Below are positions 1 to 8,522 of a stretch of DNA of 60,622 nucleotides, one piece after another. Each line of letters opens with the position of its first letter. The stretch's first letter is position 1. Source of the DNA: JBCCYM01 sp039190005 (lineage in GTDB: Bacteria > Pseudomonadota > Gammaproteobacteria > UBA12402); the NCBI GenBank assembly GCA_039190005.1, contig JBCCYM010000004.1, forward strand, positions 1-60,622, written 5' to 3'. Below the pieces are notes generated by a model. The model was not told where the DNA came from. It saw only the letters and a list, made by a program, of their open reading frames with translations, and ran no database searches. A program made the position numbers and the translations under genes.

Positions 1-323
1 GCAGGTGCCGCGCCAATCCTGCGTTCGCTAAACTTTACGCCATATATGGATGGGCTACCCATCTTTAGCGGGTACCACATCGCCTGCTCGAAATTCCTAT
101 TGAATAAAGATCATACAAAATCGCGCGCTGTCTTTTTAACTTATTGATTTAACAGAAATAATCTCAAAAGAGAAAATTTGATAAATACTAATTAGAATTC
201 GCCGACAGGCTTGAACAGCACACATGAGTTATTACTACCACTCTTTTGCTTATTTTGCTATGATTAGCTCACTTTGCTGGTAACTTTTTTACCAAAGCGG
301 CTTAGCCAGAGAGGAAAACTGAA
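1..323. other. Gene-poor left edge of the window
   Basis: No gene is recognisable here. Frame 1 of the + strand stays open from base 1 to a TGA at 145-147, so the tail of a gene entering from the left is possible, but the 48 residues match nothing I know and the DNA also looks like a dispersed repeat. GATGGG-CTA-CCCATC at 48-63 is a small palindrome. TGGTAA...TTACCA at 278-294 forms a short hairpin in the metQ leader. Confidence 0.25.
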
Positions 324-1169
324 ATGAAAAATTTATTAACGTTATTACTTTGTATTTTCCCGATAATACTTTTCAATGGGTGTAACAATACTAGCCATAC
401 TAACAGCCTTAAAGTAGGCGTGATGGCGGGACCCGAAGCTGAGTTGATGAAAGCGGCACAGCAAGTCGCTCAAGAACGCTATGGATTAAAGGTCAACATA
501 GTCACATTCTCTGATTATTCAATCCCGAATCGCGCGCTTGCTGAAGGTGATATTGACGCGAACTCATTTCAAAGTAAACCATTTCTCGATGCCGATGTAA
601 AAGCCCATGGCTATAAACTGGCGATTGCCGGCAAAACTTTTCTTTTCCCCCTCGGTGTCTATTCTGTCAAAATTAAAAACCTCGATCAGCTACCAATAAG
701 TGGTATCATCGCCATAGCTAGTGATCCCACTGATGAAAGTAGAGCATTGCTATTATTACAAAAAGCTGGTCTAATCAAATTACGACCAGGTGTTACGATC
801 ACAGCCACACCCAAGGATATTATTGCCAATCCAAAATATATAAAATTTATAGCGCTGGACGCGTCTAATCTACCACGCACCTTACAAGATGTCTCAGCAG
901 CTGTTATCAATAATAACTTTGCCGTCGCTGCCGGCTTCTCACTAAAAGATGCCATTTACAAGGAAAGCACCGATTCACTTTACACGAATTTGCTTGTGGT
1001 GCGGGCGGGTACAGAAAATGATCCGAGAATAAAAGAACTCTTGGCGGCAATACAATCACCACAAGTCGTTGCTAAAGCAAAAGAGATTTTTCATGGTGGC
1101 GCCATTCCAGGCTGGAACCAAGATAATGCCGAGACGATCAAACCAATGACAAGAAATAAACAGAAATGA
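324..1169 (+). CDS. metQ: MetQ/NlpA-family methionine-binding lipoprotein
   Basis: Predicted substrate-binding lipoprotein of a MetNIQ-type D/L-methionine ABC importer, anchored in the envelope. A signal peptide (about residues 1-20) ends in a lipobox (LFNGC, Cys20). The mature part shows the NlpA/MetQ signature: VGVMAGPEAE near the start, then DIDANSFQSKPFLD, and PGW near the end. Its 281 residues suit the family. AGAGAGG lies 10 bases before the ATG. No metN or metI is nearby, so it may serve a transporter encoded elsewhere. The last bases overlap a remnant of a second metQ copy, which suggests a former tandem array. Family assignment is firm; methionine as ligand is inferred. Confidence 0.88.
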   Translation: MKNLLTLLLCIFPIILFNGCNNTSHTNSLKVGVMAGPEAELMKAAQQVAQERYGLKVNIVTFSDYSIPNRALAEGDIDANSFQSKPFLDADVKAHGYKLAIAGKTFLFPLGVYSVKIKNLDQLPISGIIAIASDPTDESRALLLLQKAGLIKLRPGVTITATPKDIIANPKYIKFIALDASNLPRTLQDVSAAVINNNFAVAAGFSLKDAIYKESTDSLYTNLLVVRAGTENDPRIKELLAAIQSPQVVAKAKEIFHGGAIPGWNQDNAETIKPMTRNKQK

Positions 1170-1282
1170 AAGAACTACTGGCAGCAATACAATCACCGCA
1201 AGTGGTTACTAAAGCAAAAGCAATTTTTCATGGTGGTATTCTTCCAGGTTGGAAGCATGATAAAGGTACACAGAAAGTTTGA
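1166..1282 (+). pseudogene. 3' remnant of a second metQ copy
   Basis: A 38-codon open frame starts at the ATGA overlapping the metQ stop. It encodes KELLAAIQSPQVV...IFHGG...PGW, nearly identical to the last 40 residues of the upstream MetQ. The DNA is clearly homologous to about 1028-1140. The simplest reading is a tandem duplication of metQ followed by deletion of most of the second copy. The fragment lacks a signal peptide and the binding lobes, so it is unlikely to work as a binding protein. Confidence 0.75.
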
Positions 1283-1390
1283 TTTATAATCATTTTCACG
1301 ATTGTTTTCACAATACTATTTTTTAATATTTTTATATTGATATATTTCCATAGAATCATTTAACAAACCGTCTCTTTGCGTCGTCTAACC

Positions 1391-2716
1391 CTAACTATAA
1401 AAAAACAGTTTAATGGGGTAATACGTTTTGACAAAAAAAACAGTTATGATTGCTTTGAAAAGCATTGAAATAAGTATAGCAACAGACTCACCAACAATGC
1501 CAAAAAAATGAAGCAATGGTATGCTGATTATCACTAATACACATAATTCCGCTATTGCAATTTTTATCAATAACTTATGATGACCTGAAAAAGCCAGAAT
1601 AAGTGACGCTAAACGAGAGGCTAAGCCGGTAAGCGCACTTAAACATAGTATAACCAGCGCGTTTTCTGCGGCCAAATATGCTTTGCCGAAATGACCTAAT
1701 AACGCTTTAGAAAAAATGATTAGTATAATAAAAACAAGTATACCAATTGAGAAAGCAATCAGATTGGTTTTATTTATTAAATCTTGCAATTGTAATATGC
1801 CCGATTTGGATTTAATCAGCGAATTAATCCTTGGTTTAACAGCATTATAAACATTTTCACTAATGATAAACAGGACATCCGAAATTAATGAAGCAACCGC
1901 GAACAGAGCGGTGGCACCTTTTTGCGGATGGAAAATCGCGACCAAAAATAAACCGACTGCGCAAATAATAGTGAAAATAATATTATTTAATATTAAACCA
2001 TATGAAACTTCTTTCCAGTTCTTCTCATATTTTCGGTTGGTGAATTTTCTAGAATTAACAAAAAAAGATTTCAATTCTAGTGGCATTTTAGTCCAAAACG
2101 TTAAGACACCTATTAATATCAGTATCACATAAGTGGTCACCCAAGTAATTAAAACATGTATTGTTTCGAGTGTCGGACTAATGAGTGTGACAATAGTGAA
2201 AAAACATAAGAAAAAAAACAAATACCTGCCAATTCTATTCAGGAAGGTTGCTAAAAATATTGATCCTAGTGCAAAGAGATAACTGGATATTAGTACGGTA
2301 AATGCCAAAAATGGTGCAATTAACATGGCATAAACACTTAAATGATGCGTTGCGATCTGTTTGATATCCCACAGATGAAAAACAACCATAATAAATAAGA
2401 CGAATAACGTAAAAAACCAACCCATAAAAAACGTTTTGCTGATTACTTTTATATTCCAAAAAATATAATCATACGAAGTTGATATGTTTCGCGTGCTAAT
2501 ATACGTTGAAAAAAATCGCTGAGAGCTAGTATTTGTGCCAAGTAGCATGATAGTTGACAAAATTGTAATTACTTTTAGTGCAATGGATATTTCAGCGTAT
2601 AGTTCCATAGATGTATATCGTGCCACAAAAGCCGATAGACCATAGTTTAAAAAATAACCGCCAAATCCCATGGCAGTAAGTGTCGCACTGTTATAATAAT
2701 CTTTTTTTAGAGTCAT
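1391..2716 (-). CDS. Polysaccharide/oligosaccharide flippase-like membrane protein
   Basis: A 441-residue, very hydrophobic protein with about 12 predicted membrane segments spread over its length and few charged loops. This suits the MOP/MATE superfamily (Wzx-like), which flips lipid-linked sugars across the inner membrane. The N-terminus (NSATLTAMGFGGYFLNYG) and a mid-protein SSQRFFSTY segment resemble polysaccharide biosynthesis proteins. No glycosyltransferases lie beside it, so it is an isolated gene and its substrate cannot be assigned. The gene is clearly more AT-rich than nrdAB or the suc genes, which hints at horizontal acquisition. Superfamily is fairly sure; role is inferred. Confidence 0.65.
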   Translation of the reverse strand: MTLKKDYYNSATLTAMGFGGYFLNYGLSAFVARYTSMELYAEISIALKVITILSTIMLLGTNTSSQRFFSTYISTRNISTSYDYIFWNIKVISKTFFMGWFFTLFVLFIMVVFHLWDIKQIATHHLSVYAMLIAPFLAFTVLISSYLFALGSIFLATFLNRIGRYLFFFLCFFTIVTLISPTLETIHVLITWVTTYVILILIGVLTFWTKMPLELKSFFVNSRKFTNRKYEKNWKEVSYGLILNNIIFTIICAVGLFLVAIFHPQKGATALFAVASLISDVLFIISENVYNAVKPRINSLIKSKSGILQLQDLINKTNLIAFSIGILVFIILIIFSKALLGHFGKAYLAAENALVILCLSALTGLASRLASLILAFSGHHKLLIKIAIAELCVLVIISIPLLHFFGIVGESVAILISMLFKAIITVFFVKTYYPIKLFFYS

Positions 2717-3249
2717 TCCAAATAAGTGTGTAAATCCCCACCCGCTTAAACATGAATTCTGTTTTCAAACTTGATCATAAACTGATTCATCGCAGAATTC
2801 CAGTCTCTAATGAGCATTGTCTATTTTTTTGAAATATCTTCAAATGCCAAACGATAACATGTTCAACAACTCAATCGCAAGCAAGGGAGATTTCTCATTT
2901 TAAAATGAAACTTTTTTAAGACAAAAAGCTATGAATTGAAACCCAAAACCAACTAAAAGACGTAAAAATCCACAACGAGATTGTCGCTTATACTGCTTCA
3001 CTTTTATTCTTTCTTCTTCATTCTATAAGCTTTAATGGTTTTGCCATCAAGATAAGCTGCAAGCTTAATAGCTTGGTGCTCATGATTTTGTAACGATAAG
3101 CACAAACATTTGATACTCATGAAATAATCCTCTAATTACTTTATCTCAAACTAAGTACAGCATAAAAGCATAAATATGCAAATCAGTTTTTTGATAGCAG
3201 TGATTTTGCTATTTAAAATTTCAATCTCTTTATTCGTATTTGAAAAGTC
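2717..3249. other. AT-rich intergenic region, mostly empty
   Basis: Apart from the short reading frame at 3004-3120, I see no gene, RNA or clear repeat. It probably carries the flippase promoter and degraded accessory DNA. Confidence 0.3.
3004..3120 (-). CDS. Short ORF resembling a truncated ribbon-helix-helix antitoxin
   Basis: A 38-codon frame with a good ribosome binding site (AGAGGA 7 bases before ATG). The peptide HEHQAIKLAAYLDGKTIKAY has the spacing of the helix that follows the N-terminal strand of small RHH antitoxins (HQxIKxAAxLxGKTIK). It then ends in a basic KKKE tail, so it would be truncated. No toxin follows it. It lies directly downstream of the dinJ/yafQ operon on the same strand and may be a decayed antitoxin. 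Weakly supported. Confidence 0.3.
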   Translation of the reverse strand: MSIKCLCLSLQNHEHQAIKLAAYLDGKTIKAYRMKKKE

Positions 3250-3534
3250 CTATAGACTCAATTTTGAATGAGATCCAAGACGAACAAGCTCTAAAGAATT
3301 TCTATCTGGTTTTCTATAGATTAATATCAGATCGGGTTTAATATGGCAGTCACGATGATCTTTCCATTCACCAATTAAAAAATGGTCATAATATCTTTTA
3401 GATAACACTATGTCTTGCGTAAGCATTGATACCACTTTTATAAGTTCCTTATCCAATGTTTTTTTATAAGCTCCAGATTTTAATTCTCGTTTGTAATCAC
3501 GTTTGAATTTGCTCGTGTGCTTAATCGTTCTCAT
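3250..3534 (-). CDS. yafQ: YafQ-family mRNA interferase toxin
   Basis: Small RelE/ParE-fold toxin of 94 residues. YafQ proteins cleave ribosome-bound mRNA. The N-terminal FKRDYKRE stretch, the WKDHRDCHIKPDLILIYRK core and the C-terminal LVRLGSHSKL block match the YafQ family, in which the His residues of the HIxPD and GSHS motifs take part in catalysis. Both are present, so the toxin looks intact. Its start overlaps the upstream dinJ antitoxin by 14 bases, the usual antitoxin-first arrangement, so translation is probably coupled. Confidence 0.88.
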   Translation of the reverse strand: MRTIKHTSKFKRDYKRELKSGAYKKTLDKELIKVVSMLTQDIVLSKRYYDHFLIGEWKDHRDCHIKPDLILIYRKPDRNSLELVRLGSHSKLSL

Positions 3535-3787
3535 TTAGATTTTTTATTAGGTCTTCTGGATTTTTTCCATCTATATTCAATTTTCCCTGACGCGCGGCTT
3601 TCATTGCCTCAATTGTTTCTTTGTTTGGAATGAGTGGATTAAAAGGTAAGGCTTTCTCTTTTGCAATACGTACCATAAGCATACGGAAAGCATCTGAAAC
3701 GGTTAGTCCCATAGCGGATAACACGGCAGCCGCTTCTTCTTTTATTTTGCCATCTATACGAGCACGTACTACTGAATTCTCAGACAT
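3521..3787 (-). CDS. dinJ: RelB/DinJ-family antitoxin
   Basis: An 88-residue antitoxin. The N-terminus VVRARIDGKIKEEAAAVLSAMGLT is the ribbon-helix-helix DNA-binding part typical of DinJ (RxDxxxKxEAxxVLxxMGLTxSDAFRMLL). The C-terminal half (KAARQGKLNIDG) would wrap the toxin. It should neutralise the YafQ protein encoded immediately downstream and repress its own promoter. A GAGAGGTG ribosome binding site precedes the ATG and a perfect palindrome lies about 23 bases upstream. Confidence 0.88.
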   Translation of the reverse strand: MSENSVVRARIDGKIKEEAAAVLSAMGLTVSDAFRMLMVRIAKEKALPFNPLIPNKETIEAMKAARQGKLNIDGKNPEDLIKNLNEND

Positions 3788-3809
3788 TTATTTCACCTCT
3801 CAAATACGA

Positions 3810-3824
3810 GATATATCATATATC
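3810..3824. promoter_or_regulatory. Probable DinJ operator palindrome
   Basis: GATATAT-C-ATATATC is a perfect inverted repeat with 7-base arms and a 1-base centre, placed between the likely promoter and the dinJ ATG. A further half-site (ATATATCC) follows at 3830-3837. RelB/DinJ antitoxins bind such palindromes for autorepression; that role is inferred from position and symmetry. Confidence 0.55.
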
Positions 3825-3941
3825 ACAACATATATCCTGTACCTACATTGTAGCCCAATATAGTATTCATTACAAGATTTTCAAGTGAAAGAAATTGTTA
3901 TGGTTATTTTTTCAAATAGTGATATGACTCTAAAAACCACA

Positions 3942-3977
3942 GTGGTCCCTGAGCCTGTCGATAAACTCAGGGACCAC
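3942..3977. repeat. REP-like hairpin after nrdB
   Basis: GTGGTCCCTGAG and CTCAGGGACCAC form perfect 12-base arms around a 12-base loop. This is the shortest form of the REP-like unit found across the window. It lies 10 bases past the nrdB stop and could end or protect the nrdAB transcript, although no U-tract follows on the minus strand. Confidence 0.75.
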
Positions 3978-3987
3978 CCAAGTCTAT

Positions 3988-5103
3988 TTACTCATCGTCA
4001 TCATCATCCCAGCTTAAGGCACCACCGGTTTGATATTCAGTCACCCGTGTTTCAAAAAAGTTTTTCTCTTTTTTAAGGTCCATGATTTCACTCATCCACG
4101 GGAATGTGTTGGTGGCACCGGCGTATTGTTCTGGCAGACCAATTTGCACACAACGGCGATTGGCAATAAACTGCAAGTAACCTTTAAAACTACCGGCGTT
4201 CATGCCTAAAATACCATGCGGCATGGTATCAATGGCGTATTGGTACTCAAGATCAACGCCTTGATGAATCATATCGATGGCTTCTTGCTGAAATGCCTCG
4301 GTCCACAATTCAGGGTTTTCAATCTTGATTTGGTTGATCACATCAATACCAAAATTCAAGTGCATTGATTCATCACGCAAAATATATTGAAACTGTTCGG
4401 AAACACCTACCATTTTATTGCGACGTCCCATAGACAGTATCTGCGTAAACCCAACATAAAAGAAAATACCTTCAAAAACCACATAGAACGCGATCAGATC
4501 ACGCAACAAACGTTGGTTGGTTTCAAACGTACCGGTTCTGAAATTTGGATCGCCTAAGCTTTGAGTATACGGTAAGGCCCATGCCGCTTTCGTCGCGACC
4601 GATGGTAATTCACGATACATATTAAATACTTCAGCTTCATCCAAACCCAAACTTTGAATACAATACTGATAAGCGTGGGTGTGTATGGCTTCTTCAAACG
4701 CCTGACGCAACAGATATTGACGGCATTCAGGATTGGTAATATGACGATACACCGCCAAAACCAAATTATTCGCCACCAAAGAATCAGCGGTGGAAAAGAA
4801 TCCGAGATTACGTTTGACAATACGGCGTTCGTCTTCAGTGAGACCATTGGGATCACGCCATAAAGCGATATCCGCCGCCATGTTAATTTCCTGTGGCATC
4901 CAGTGATTGGCGCAACCGGTGAGATATTTATCCCAGGCCCACTCATATTTAAACGGCACTAATTGGTTCAGGTCGGCGCGGCAATTGATAATTTTTTTAT
5001 CATCAACCTGCAAACGCCCGGCCCCCATTTCCAACGACTCCAATCCTGTAGCGCCACCTTGATTATTTTCATCCCATTTCATAGTTGTTTCCGTAGAATT
5101 CAT
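3988..5103 (-). CDS. nrdB: Class Ia ribonucleotide reductase, beta (radical) subunit
   Basis: Small subunit of the aerobic enzyme that reduces ribonucleotides to deoxyribonucleotides; it houses the diiron-tyrosyl radical cofactor. At 371 residues it is normal in size. Metal ligands can be placed by spacing against the E. coli protein: Asp107, Glu138, His141, Glu211, Glu245 and His248. The radical Tyr is present at 145 (EEAIHTHAY), so this is not the Tyr-less class Ic form. The acidic C-terminal tail would dock on NrdA. AGAGG lies 5 bases before the ATG. It follows nrdA by 45 bases, so the two form one operon. Confidence 0.96.
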   Translation of the reverse strand: MNSTETTMKWDENNQGGATGLESLEMGAGRLQVDDKKIINCRADLNQLVPFKYEWAWDKYLTGCANHWMPQEINMAADIALWRDPNGLTEDERRIVKRNLGFFSTADSLVANNLVLAVYRHITNPECRQYLLRQAFEEAIHTHAYQYCIQSLGLDEAEVFNMYRELPSVATKAAWALPYTQSLGDPNFRTGTFETNQRLLRDLIAFYVVFEGIFFYVGFTQILSMGRRNKMVGVSEQFQYILRDESMHLNFGIDVINQIKIENPELWTEAFQQEAIDMIHQGVDLEYQYAIDTMPHGILGMNAGSFKGYLQFIANRRCVQIGLPEQYAGATNTFPWMSEIMDLKKEKNFFETRVTEYQTGGALSWDDDDDE

Positions 5104-5148
5104 GATTACCTCTTTTACATTAACATTTAATTACACTGCCTTCCATGA

Positions 5149-8007
5149 TTATTGACAAGCTTCACATTCTGGATCATCAATCGCGCACGCTTTTGGCGCG
5201 GTATTGACTTTCACCGCGTTCAAGGCACCGGTAGTGACTGTTGATTTTTCAGTACTACTCGCGCCTAGACTACGCATATAATAGGTTGTCTTTAAACCCG
5301 CTGTCCAGGCATGACGATACAGATTATCCAGTTTTTTACCAGAAGGATTTGCCATATATAAATTCAGTGATTGCGCTTGATCTATCCATTTTTGTCGTCG
5401 TGCCGCGCAATCCACTAAATATTTGGCATCCATTTCAAAGGCGGTCGCGTAAATCGCTTTTAAATCATCAGGGACGCGATCAATTTTCTGGACACTACCA
5501 TCATAATATTTCAGATCATTAATCATCACTTCATCCCATAAACCCACCGCTTTTAAATCTCTTATCAGATAAGGATTCACCACCGTGAACTCACCGGACA
5601 TGTTTGATTTAACATAGAGATTCTGATAAGTCGGTTCTATGGATTGCGACACACCACAAATATTGGAAATCGTCGCGGTCGGCGCGATAGCCAATACATT
5701 GGAATTACGCATTCCTTTTTTAACTTTTTCACGCAAGCTATCCCAATCCAGTGTTGAATCGGTATTGATATCTAAATATTGCGCCGGACGTTGTGATGTG
5801 ACGTTTTGTATCGAATCAAGCGGCATAATCCCCTGATTCCACAATGAACCGTCAAAGCTGGCATAACTGCCGCGCTCCTGTGCCAATTCGGCGGAAGCTT
5901 CAATGGCGTAATAGCTTACATACTCCTGATAACGATCGGCAAATTCTACCGCTTTAGTTGACGCGTAAGGAATACGTTTTTTATACAAGCAATCCTGAAA
6001 ACCCATCACGCCAAGACCAATAGGACGATGTTTCATATTGGAATTAAATGCCTGCGGTACGGTATAAAAATTGATGTTAATGACATTATCGAGCATACGA
6101 ATGGCGGTACGCACGGTGTTACGCAATCTTTCAACATCAAAACGATTATTGTCGTCCATGTGTTGCGGCAAATTAATACTGCCAAGATTACATACCGCAA
6201 TTTCTTCTTTAGACGTATTTAGCGTAATCTCTGTACATAAATTAGAACTATGTATCACCCCACAATGTTGTTGCGGCGAACGAAGATTACAAACATCTTT
6301 GAACGTTACCCAAGGATGCCCTGTTTCAAATAGCATCGACAATAATTTACGCCATAAATCTCTGGCAGCAACCACCTTATAGGTTTTTATTTCACCATGA
6401 CGTGCTTTCTCTTCATAAGCGATATACGCTTTCTCAAACGCCTTACCATATAAATCATGTAAGTCAGGCACTTCATTCGGTGAAAATAAGGTCCATGAAC
6501 CTTTTTCATGCACGCGCTGCATAAACAAATCATTTACCCAAGCGGCGATATTCATATCATGAGTACGTCGACGATCATCACCAGTGTTTTTTCGCAGCTC
6601 GAGGAAATCTTCAAAATCTTTATGCCAGATCTCTAAATAAGCGCAAACCGCGCCTTTACGTTTACCGCCTTGGTTGACCGCAATTGCTGTCGCGTCAGCG
6701 ACATTTAAAAAAGGTACCACACCTTGTGACTTACCATTGGTGCCGTGAATATGTGATCCCATCGCCCGCACTGGCGTCCAATCATTACCCAAGCCACCGG
6801 CGTATTTTGACAATAAGGCGTTATCTTTGATCGCGCCATAAATGCCATCAAGATCATCGGGCACTGTTGTCAAAAAACAACTGGAAAGTTGTGGGCGAAT
6901 TGTCCCGGCGTTAAAAAGTGTCGGTGTGGATGACATAAAATCAAAGCTGGAGAGTAAATTATAAAACTCAATGGCGCGCTCTTCTCTATCTTTTTCTTCC
7001 AACGCCAGCCCCATCGCCACACGCATGAAAAATGCTTGCGGCAAGGCATAGCGGGTGCCATGATGATGGAGAAAATAACGATCATAGAGTGTTTGCAAAC
7101 TCAGATAAGTAAACTGATGATCACGTTCCGGTTTGATTGCCGCAGCAATTTTATCTAAATCAAAATCTAACAATTTTTCACTGATGCGATTGAGTTCAAC
7201 ACCACGTTTAAGATAGGCTTTGAAATAGGTTGGATACAAATCAAACATTTGTATAAATGTCGCCTGGCTGCCTATACCGAGGAAATTCAAGGCTTCGCTA
7301 CGCAATTGATCCAACAACAATCGTGCGGTTACATAGCTGTAATCCGGATCTCTTTCAACCAGACTACGCGCGGTGATAATCAATGCCTTACTGATATCAC
7401 GTTCCGGCATCCGATCAAACAGGTTATGCGCCAACTGGTCTAAAATAAGCGCGTTATCCGCCGCTTTAAGACCATCACAGGCTTCATGAACCACTGTTTT
7501 AATACGTTGTTCATCAAGTGGCACTACTTGACCATCCGCCGCGACCACATTGAGTGATGGTGTCTCTGGCGCCGGTTTTGCCTGTTTTTCACGTTCTTTT
7601 TGCCGCTCCTCTCGGTACAACACATAGGTCCGCGCGACTTTCTGTTCACCGGCTCGCATCAAGGCTAATTCAACCTGATCCTGAATTTGCTCAATGCCTA
7701 TGGTACCATCAATTAATACCCGCTCCTTTAACACATCGGTAATCGCGGCGGTCATTTCCTCAACTTTGGCGTGAATGCTTTGCGAGGCTACCGCGTTATC
7801 ACCTTCAACCGCTAAAAAAGCTTTGGTCATAGCGACTCTGATTTTGTTTTCATCATAGGCAACCACATTGCCACGACGATTAATCACTTTTAACGGTTGC
7901 ACCACTGTTTGTGTTTTATCGTCTATGACTTCGTCAATAGTCTCAAAAACCGGTGTTTTTTGATCATTTTTTAACATCACTGATGCTGCTGATGTTGGTG
8001 TATTCAT
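5149..8007 (-). CDS. nrdA: Class Ia ribonucleotide reductase, alpha (catalytic) subunit
   Basis: Large subunit of ribonucleotide reductase, 952 residues, longer than E. coli NrdA because it has two N-terminal ATP-cone domains in tandem (about residues 40-145 and 155-240), as in the Pseudomonas and Chlamydia type. The cones sense dATP/ATP and set overall activity. The barrel follows, and the protein ends in a Cys-x-x-Cys pair (CEACQ) that shuttles electrons from thioredoxin or glutaredoxin. An in-frame ATG lies 21 bases upstream, but GGAG sits 8 bases before the ATG at 8007, so I choose the latter. First gene of the nrdAB operon. Confidence 0.96.
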   Translation of the reverse strand: MNTPTSAASVMLKNDQKTPVFETIDEVIDDKTQTVVQPLKVINRRGNVVAYDENKIRVAMTKAFLAVEGDNAVASQSIHAKVEEMTAAITDVLKERVLIDGTIGIEQIQDQVELALMRAGEQKVARTYVLYREERQKEREKQAKPAPETPSLNVVAADGQVVPLDEQRIKTVVHEACDGLKAADNALILDQLAHNLFDRMPERDISKALIITARSLVERDPDYSYVTARLLLDQLRSEALNFLGIGSQATFIQMFDLYPTYFKAYLKRGVELNRISEKLLDFDLDKIAAAIKPERDHQFTYLSLQTLYDRYFLHHHGTRYALPQAFFMRVAMGLALEEKDREERAIEFYNLLSSFDFMSSTPTLFNAGTIRPQLSSCFLTTVPDDLDGIYGAIKDNALLSKYAGGLGNDWTPVRAMGSHIHGTNGKSQGVVPFLNVADATAIAVNQGGKRKGAVCAYLEIWHKDFEDFLELRKNTGDDRRRTHDMNIAAWVNDLFMQRVHEKGSWTLFSPNEVPDLHDLYGKAFEKAYIAYEEKARHGEIKTYKVVAARDLWRKLLSMLFETGHPWVTFKDVCNLRSPQQHCGVIHSSNLCTEITLNTSKEEIAVCNLGSINLPQHMDDNNRFDVERLRNTVRTAIRMLDNVININFYTVPQAFNSNMKHRPIGLGVMGFQDCLYKKRIPYASTKAVEFADRYQEYVSYYAIEASAELAQERGSYASFDGSLWNQGIMPLDSIQNVTSQRPAQYLDINTDSTLDWDSLREKVKKGMRNSNVLAIAPTATISNICGVSQSIEPTYQNLYVKSNMSGEFTVVNPYLIRDLKAVGLWDEVMINDLKYYDGSVQKIDRVPDDLKAIYATAFEMDAKYLVDCAARRQKWIDQAQSLNLYMANPSGKKLDNLYRHAWTAGLKTTYYMRSLGASSTEKSTVTTGALNAVKVNTAPKACAIDDPECEACQ

Positions 8008-8093
8008 GTTTTTATTCTCCAATTTCATATCATTTTATCCATGATTTAGGCAATTTAACTGCCTGAATCCAAACTAATTTCTGCCCTTTTTGC

Positions 8094-8137
8094 CCTTTCG
8101 ATCCTTCGACAGGCTCAGGGCAAGCAGGCTCAGGGGC
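8094..8137. repeat. REP-like unit in the nrdA leader
   Basis: Reads CCTTCGACAGGCTCAGGG-CAAGCAGGCTCAGGGG, the long form of the REP-like unit with the extra CAAGCAGGCTCAGGG block. It lies between the NrdR box and the nrdA start, so it is probably transcribed in the nrdA 5' leader. Confidence 0.75.
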
Positions 8138-8171
8138 TTTTTGGTCTAATATATCAACGCCATCAAAGCAA

Positions 8172-8187
8172 ACCCTATATATGGGGT
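8172..8187. promoter_or_regulatory. NrdR box for nrdAB
   Basis: ACCCTATATATGGGGT matches the NrdR consensus acaCwAtATaTwGtgt at 13 of 16 positions, including every strongly conserved one. It sits about +14 to +29 relative to the proposed start of transcription, where NrdR-dATP would repress. NrdR sites usually come in pairs about 31 bases apart. Only a weak AATATAT-containing candidate is visible at 8147-8156, so a second site is uncertain. Confidence 0.65.
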
Positions 8188-8207
8188 TACAATGGCAACG
8201 CTGTAAC

Positions 8208-8236
8208 AAGATAATGAGGTTGAGCAAAAAAATCAA
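8208..8236 (-). promoter_or_regulatory. Probable sigma-70 promoter of nrdAB
   Basis: On the minus strand TTGATT (8231-8236) and TATCTT (8208-8213) are separated by exactly 17 bases. Transcription would start near 8200, just upstream of the NrdR box. Prediction only. Confidence 0.45.
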
Positions 8237-8257
8237 GCAAAAATAATGGGGAAATAT

Positions 8258-8266
8258 TGTGGATAA
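8258..8266. promoter_or_regulatory. Perfect DnaA box upstream of nrdAB
   Basis: TGTGGATAA is the exact complement of the DnaA box TTATCCACA. It lies just upstream of the predicted -35 element. DnaA boxes in the nrdAB promoter are established in E. coli, where DnaA couples dNTP supply to replication initiation. A chance match to one 9-mer cannot be excluded. Confidence 0.5.
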
Positions 8267-8419
8267 ATTGTGAGCTATTTAAATAGCACCTGTCATCACT
8301 TAATTTACTAAAAACTATTTGCAATATTGCCATAAATGCGTTAGTGAGAATTTTTTAGTGATTATTAATAAAGGCAGTTATATAATGCATCATACAAATT
8401 AACAATCCAAGTAACATCA

Positions 8420-8495
8420 CTGGATTCCGGTCTTTCGACCTTCCGACAAGCTCAGGGACCGTAAGCTCAGGAACTACCTGCGCTGGAATGACGGG
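8420..8495. repeat. Composite repeat: REP-like array inside a degenerate dRS3-like palindrome
   Basis: The outer parts CTGGATTCC and CTGCGCTGGAATGACGGG are the two halves of the dRS3-like element seen intact at 12639-12726. Between them is a diverged REP-like array (CCTTCCGACAAGCTCAGGGACC and GTAAGCTCAGGAAC). It ends about 28 bases before the MFS gene. With the nrdA leader REP and the promoter sites, it accounts for most of the 8008-8522 gap. Confidence 0.7.
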
Positions 8496-8522
8496 AAAAC
8501 AAGAAAAATTTAGAGAAAGAAA

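Noticed and set aside
278..294. Hairpin before metQ as a SAM riboswitch
   Set aside because: It is only a 6-base stem, without the conserved junctions of any SAM or methionine-related riboswitch class.
4554..4946. A 130-codon frame within nrdB on the same strand
   Set aside because: It is a shifted frame inside a clearly functional, full-length nrdB.
8030..8236. Open frame through the nrdA leader
   Set aside because: It is made largely of the REP-like unit (CPEPVEG-type residues) and has no start signal. It is an artefact of the repeat.
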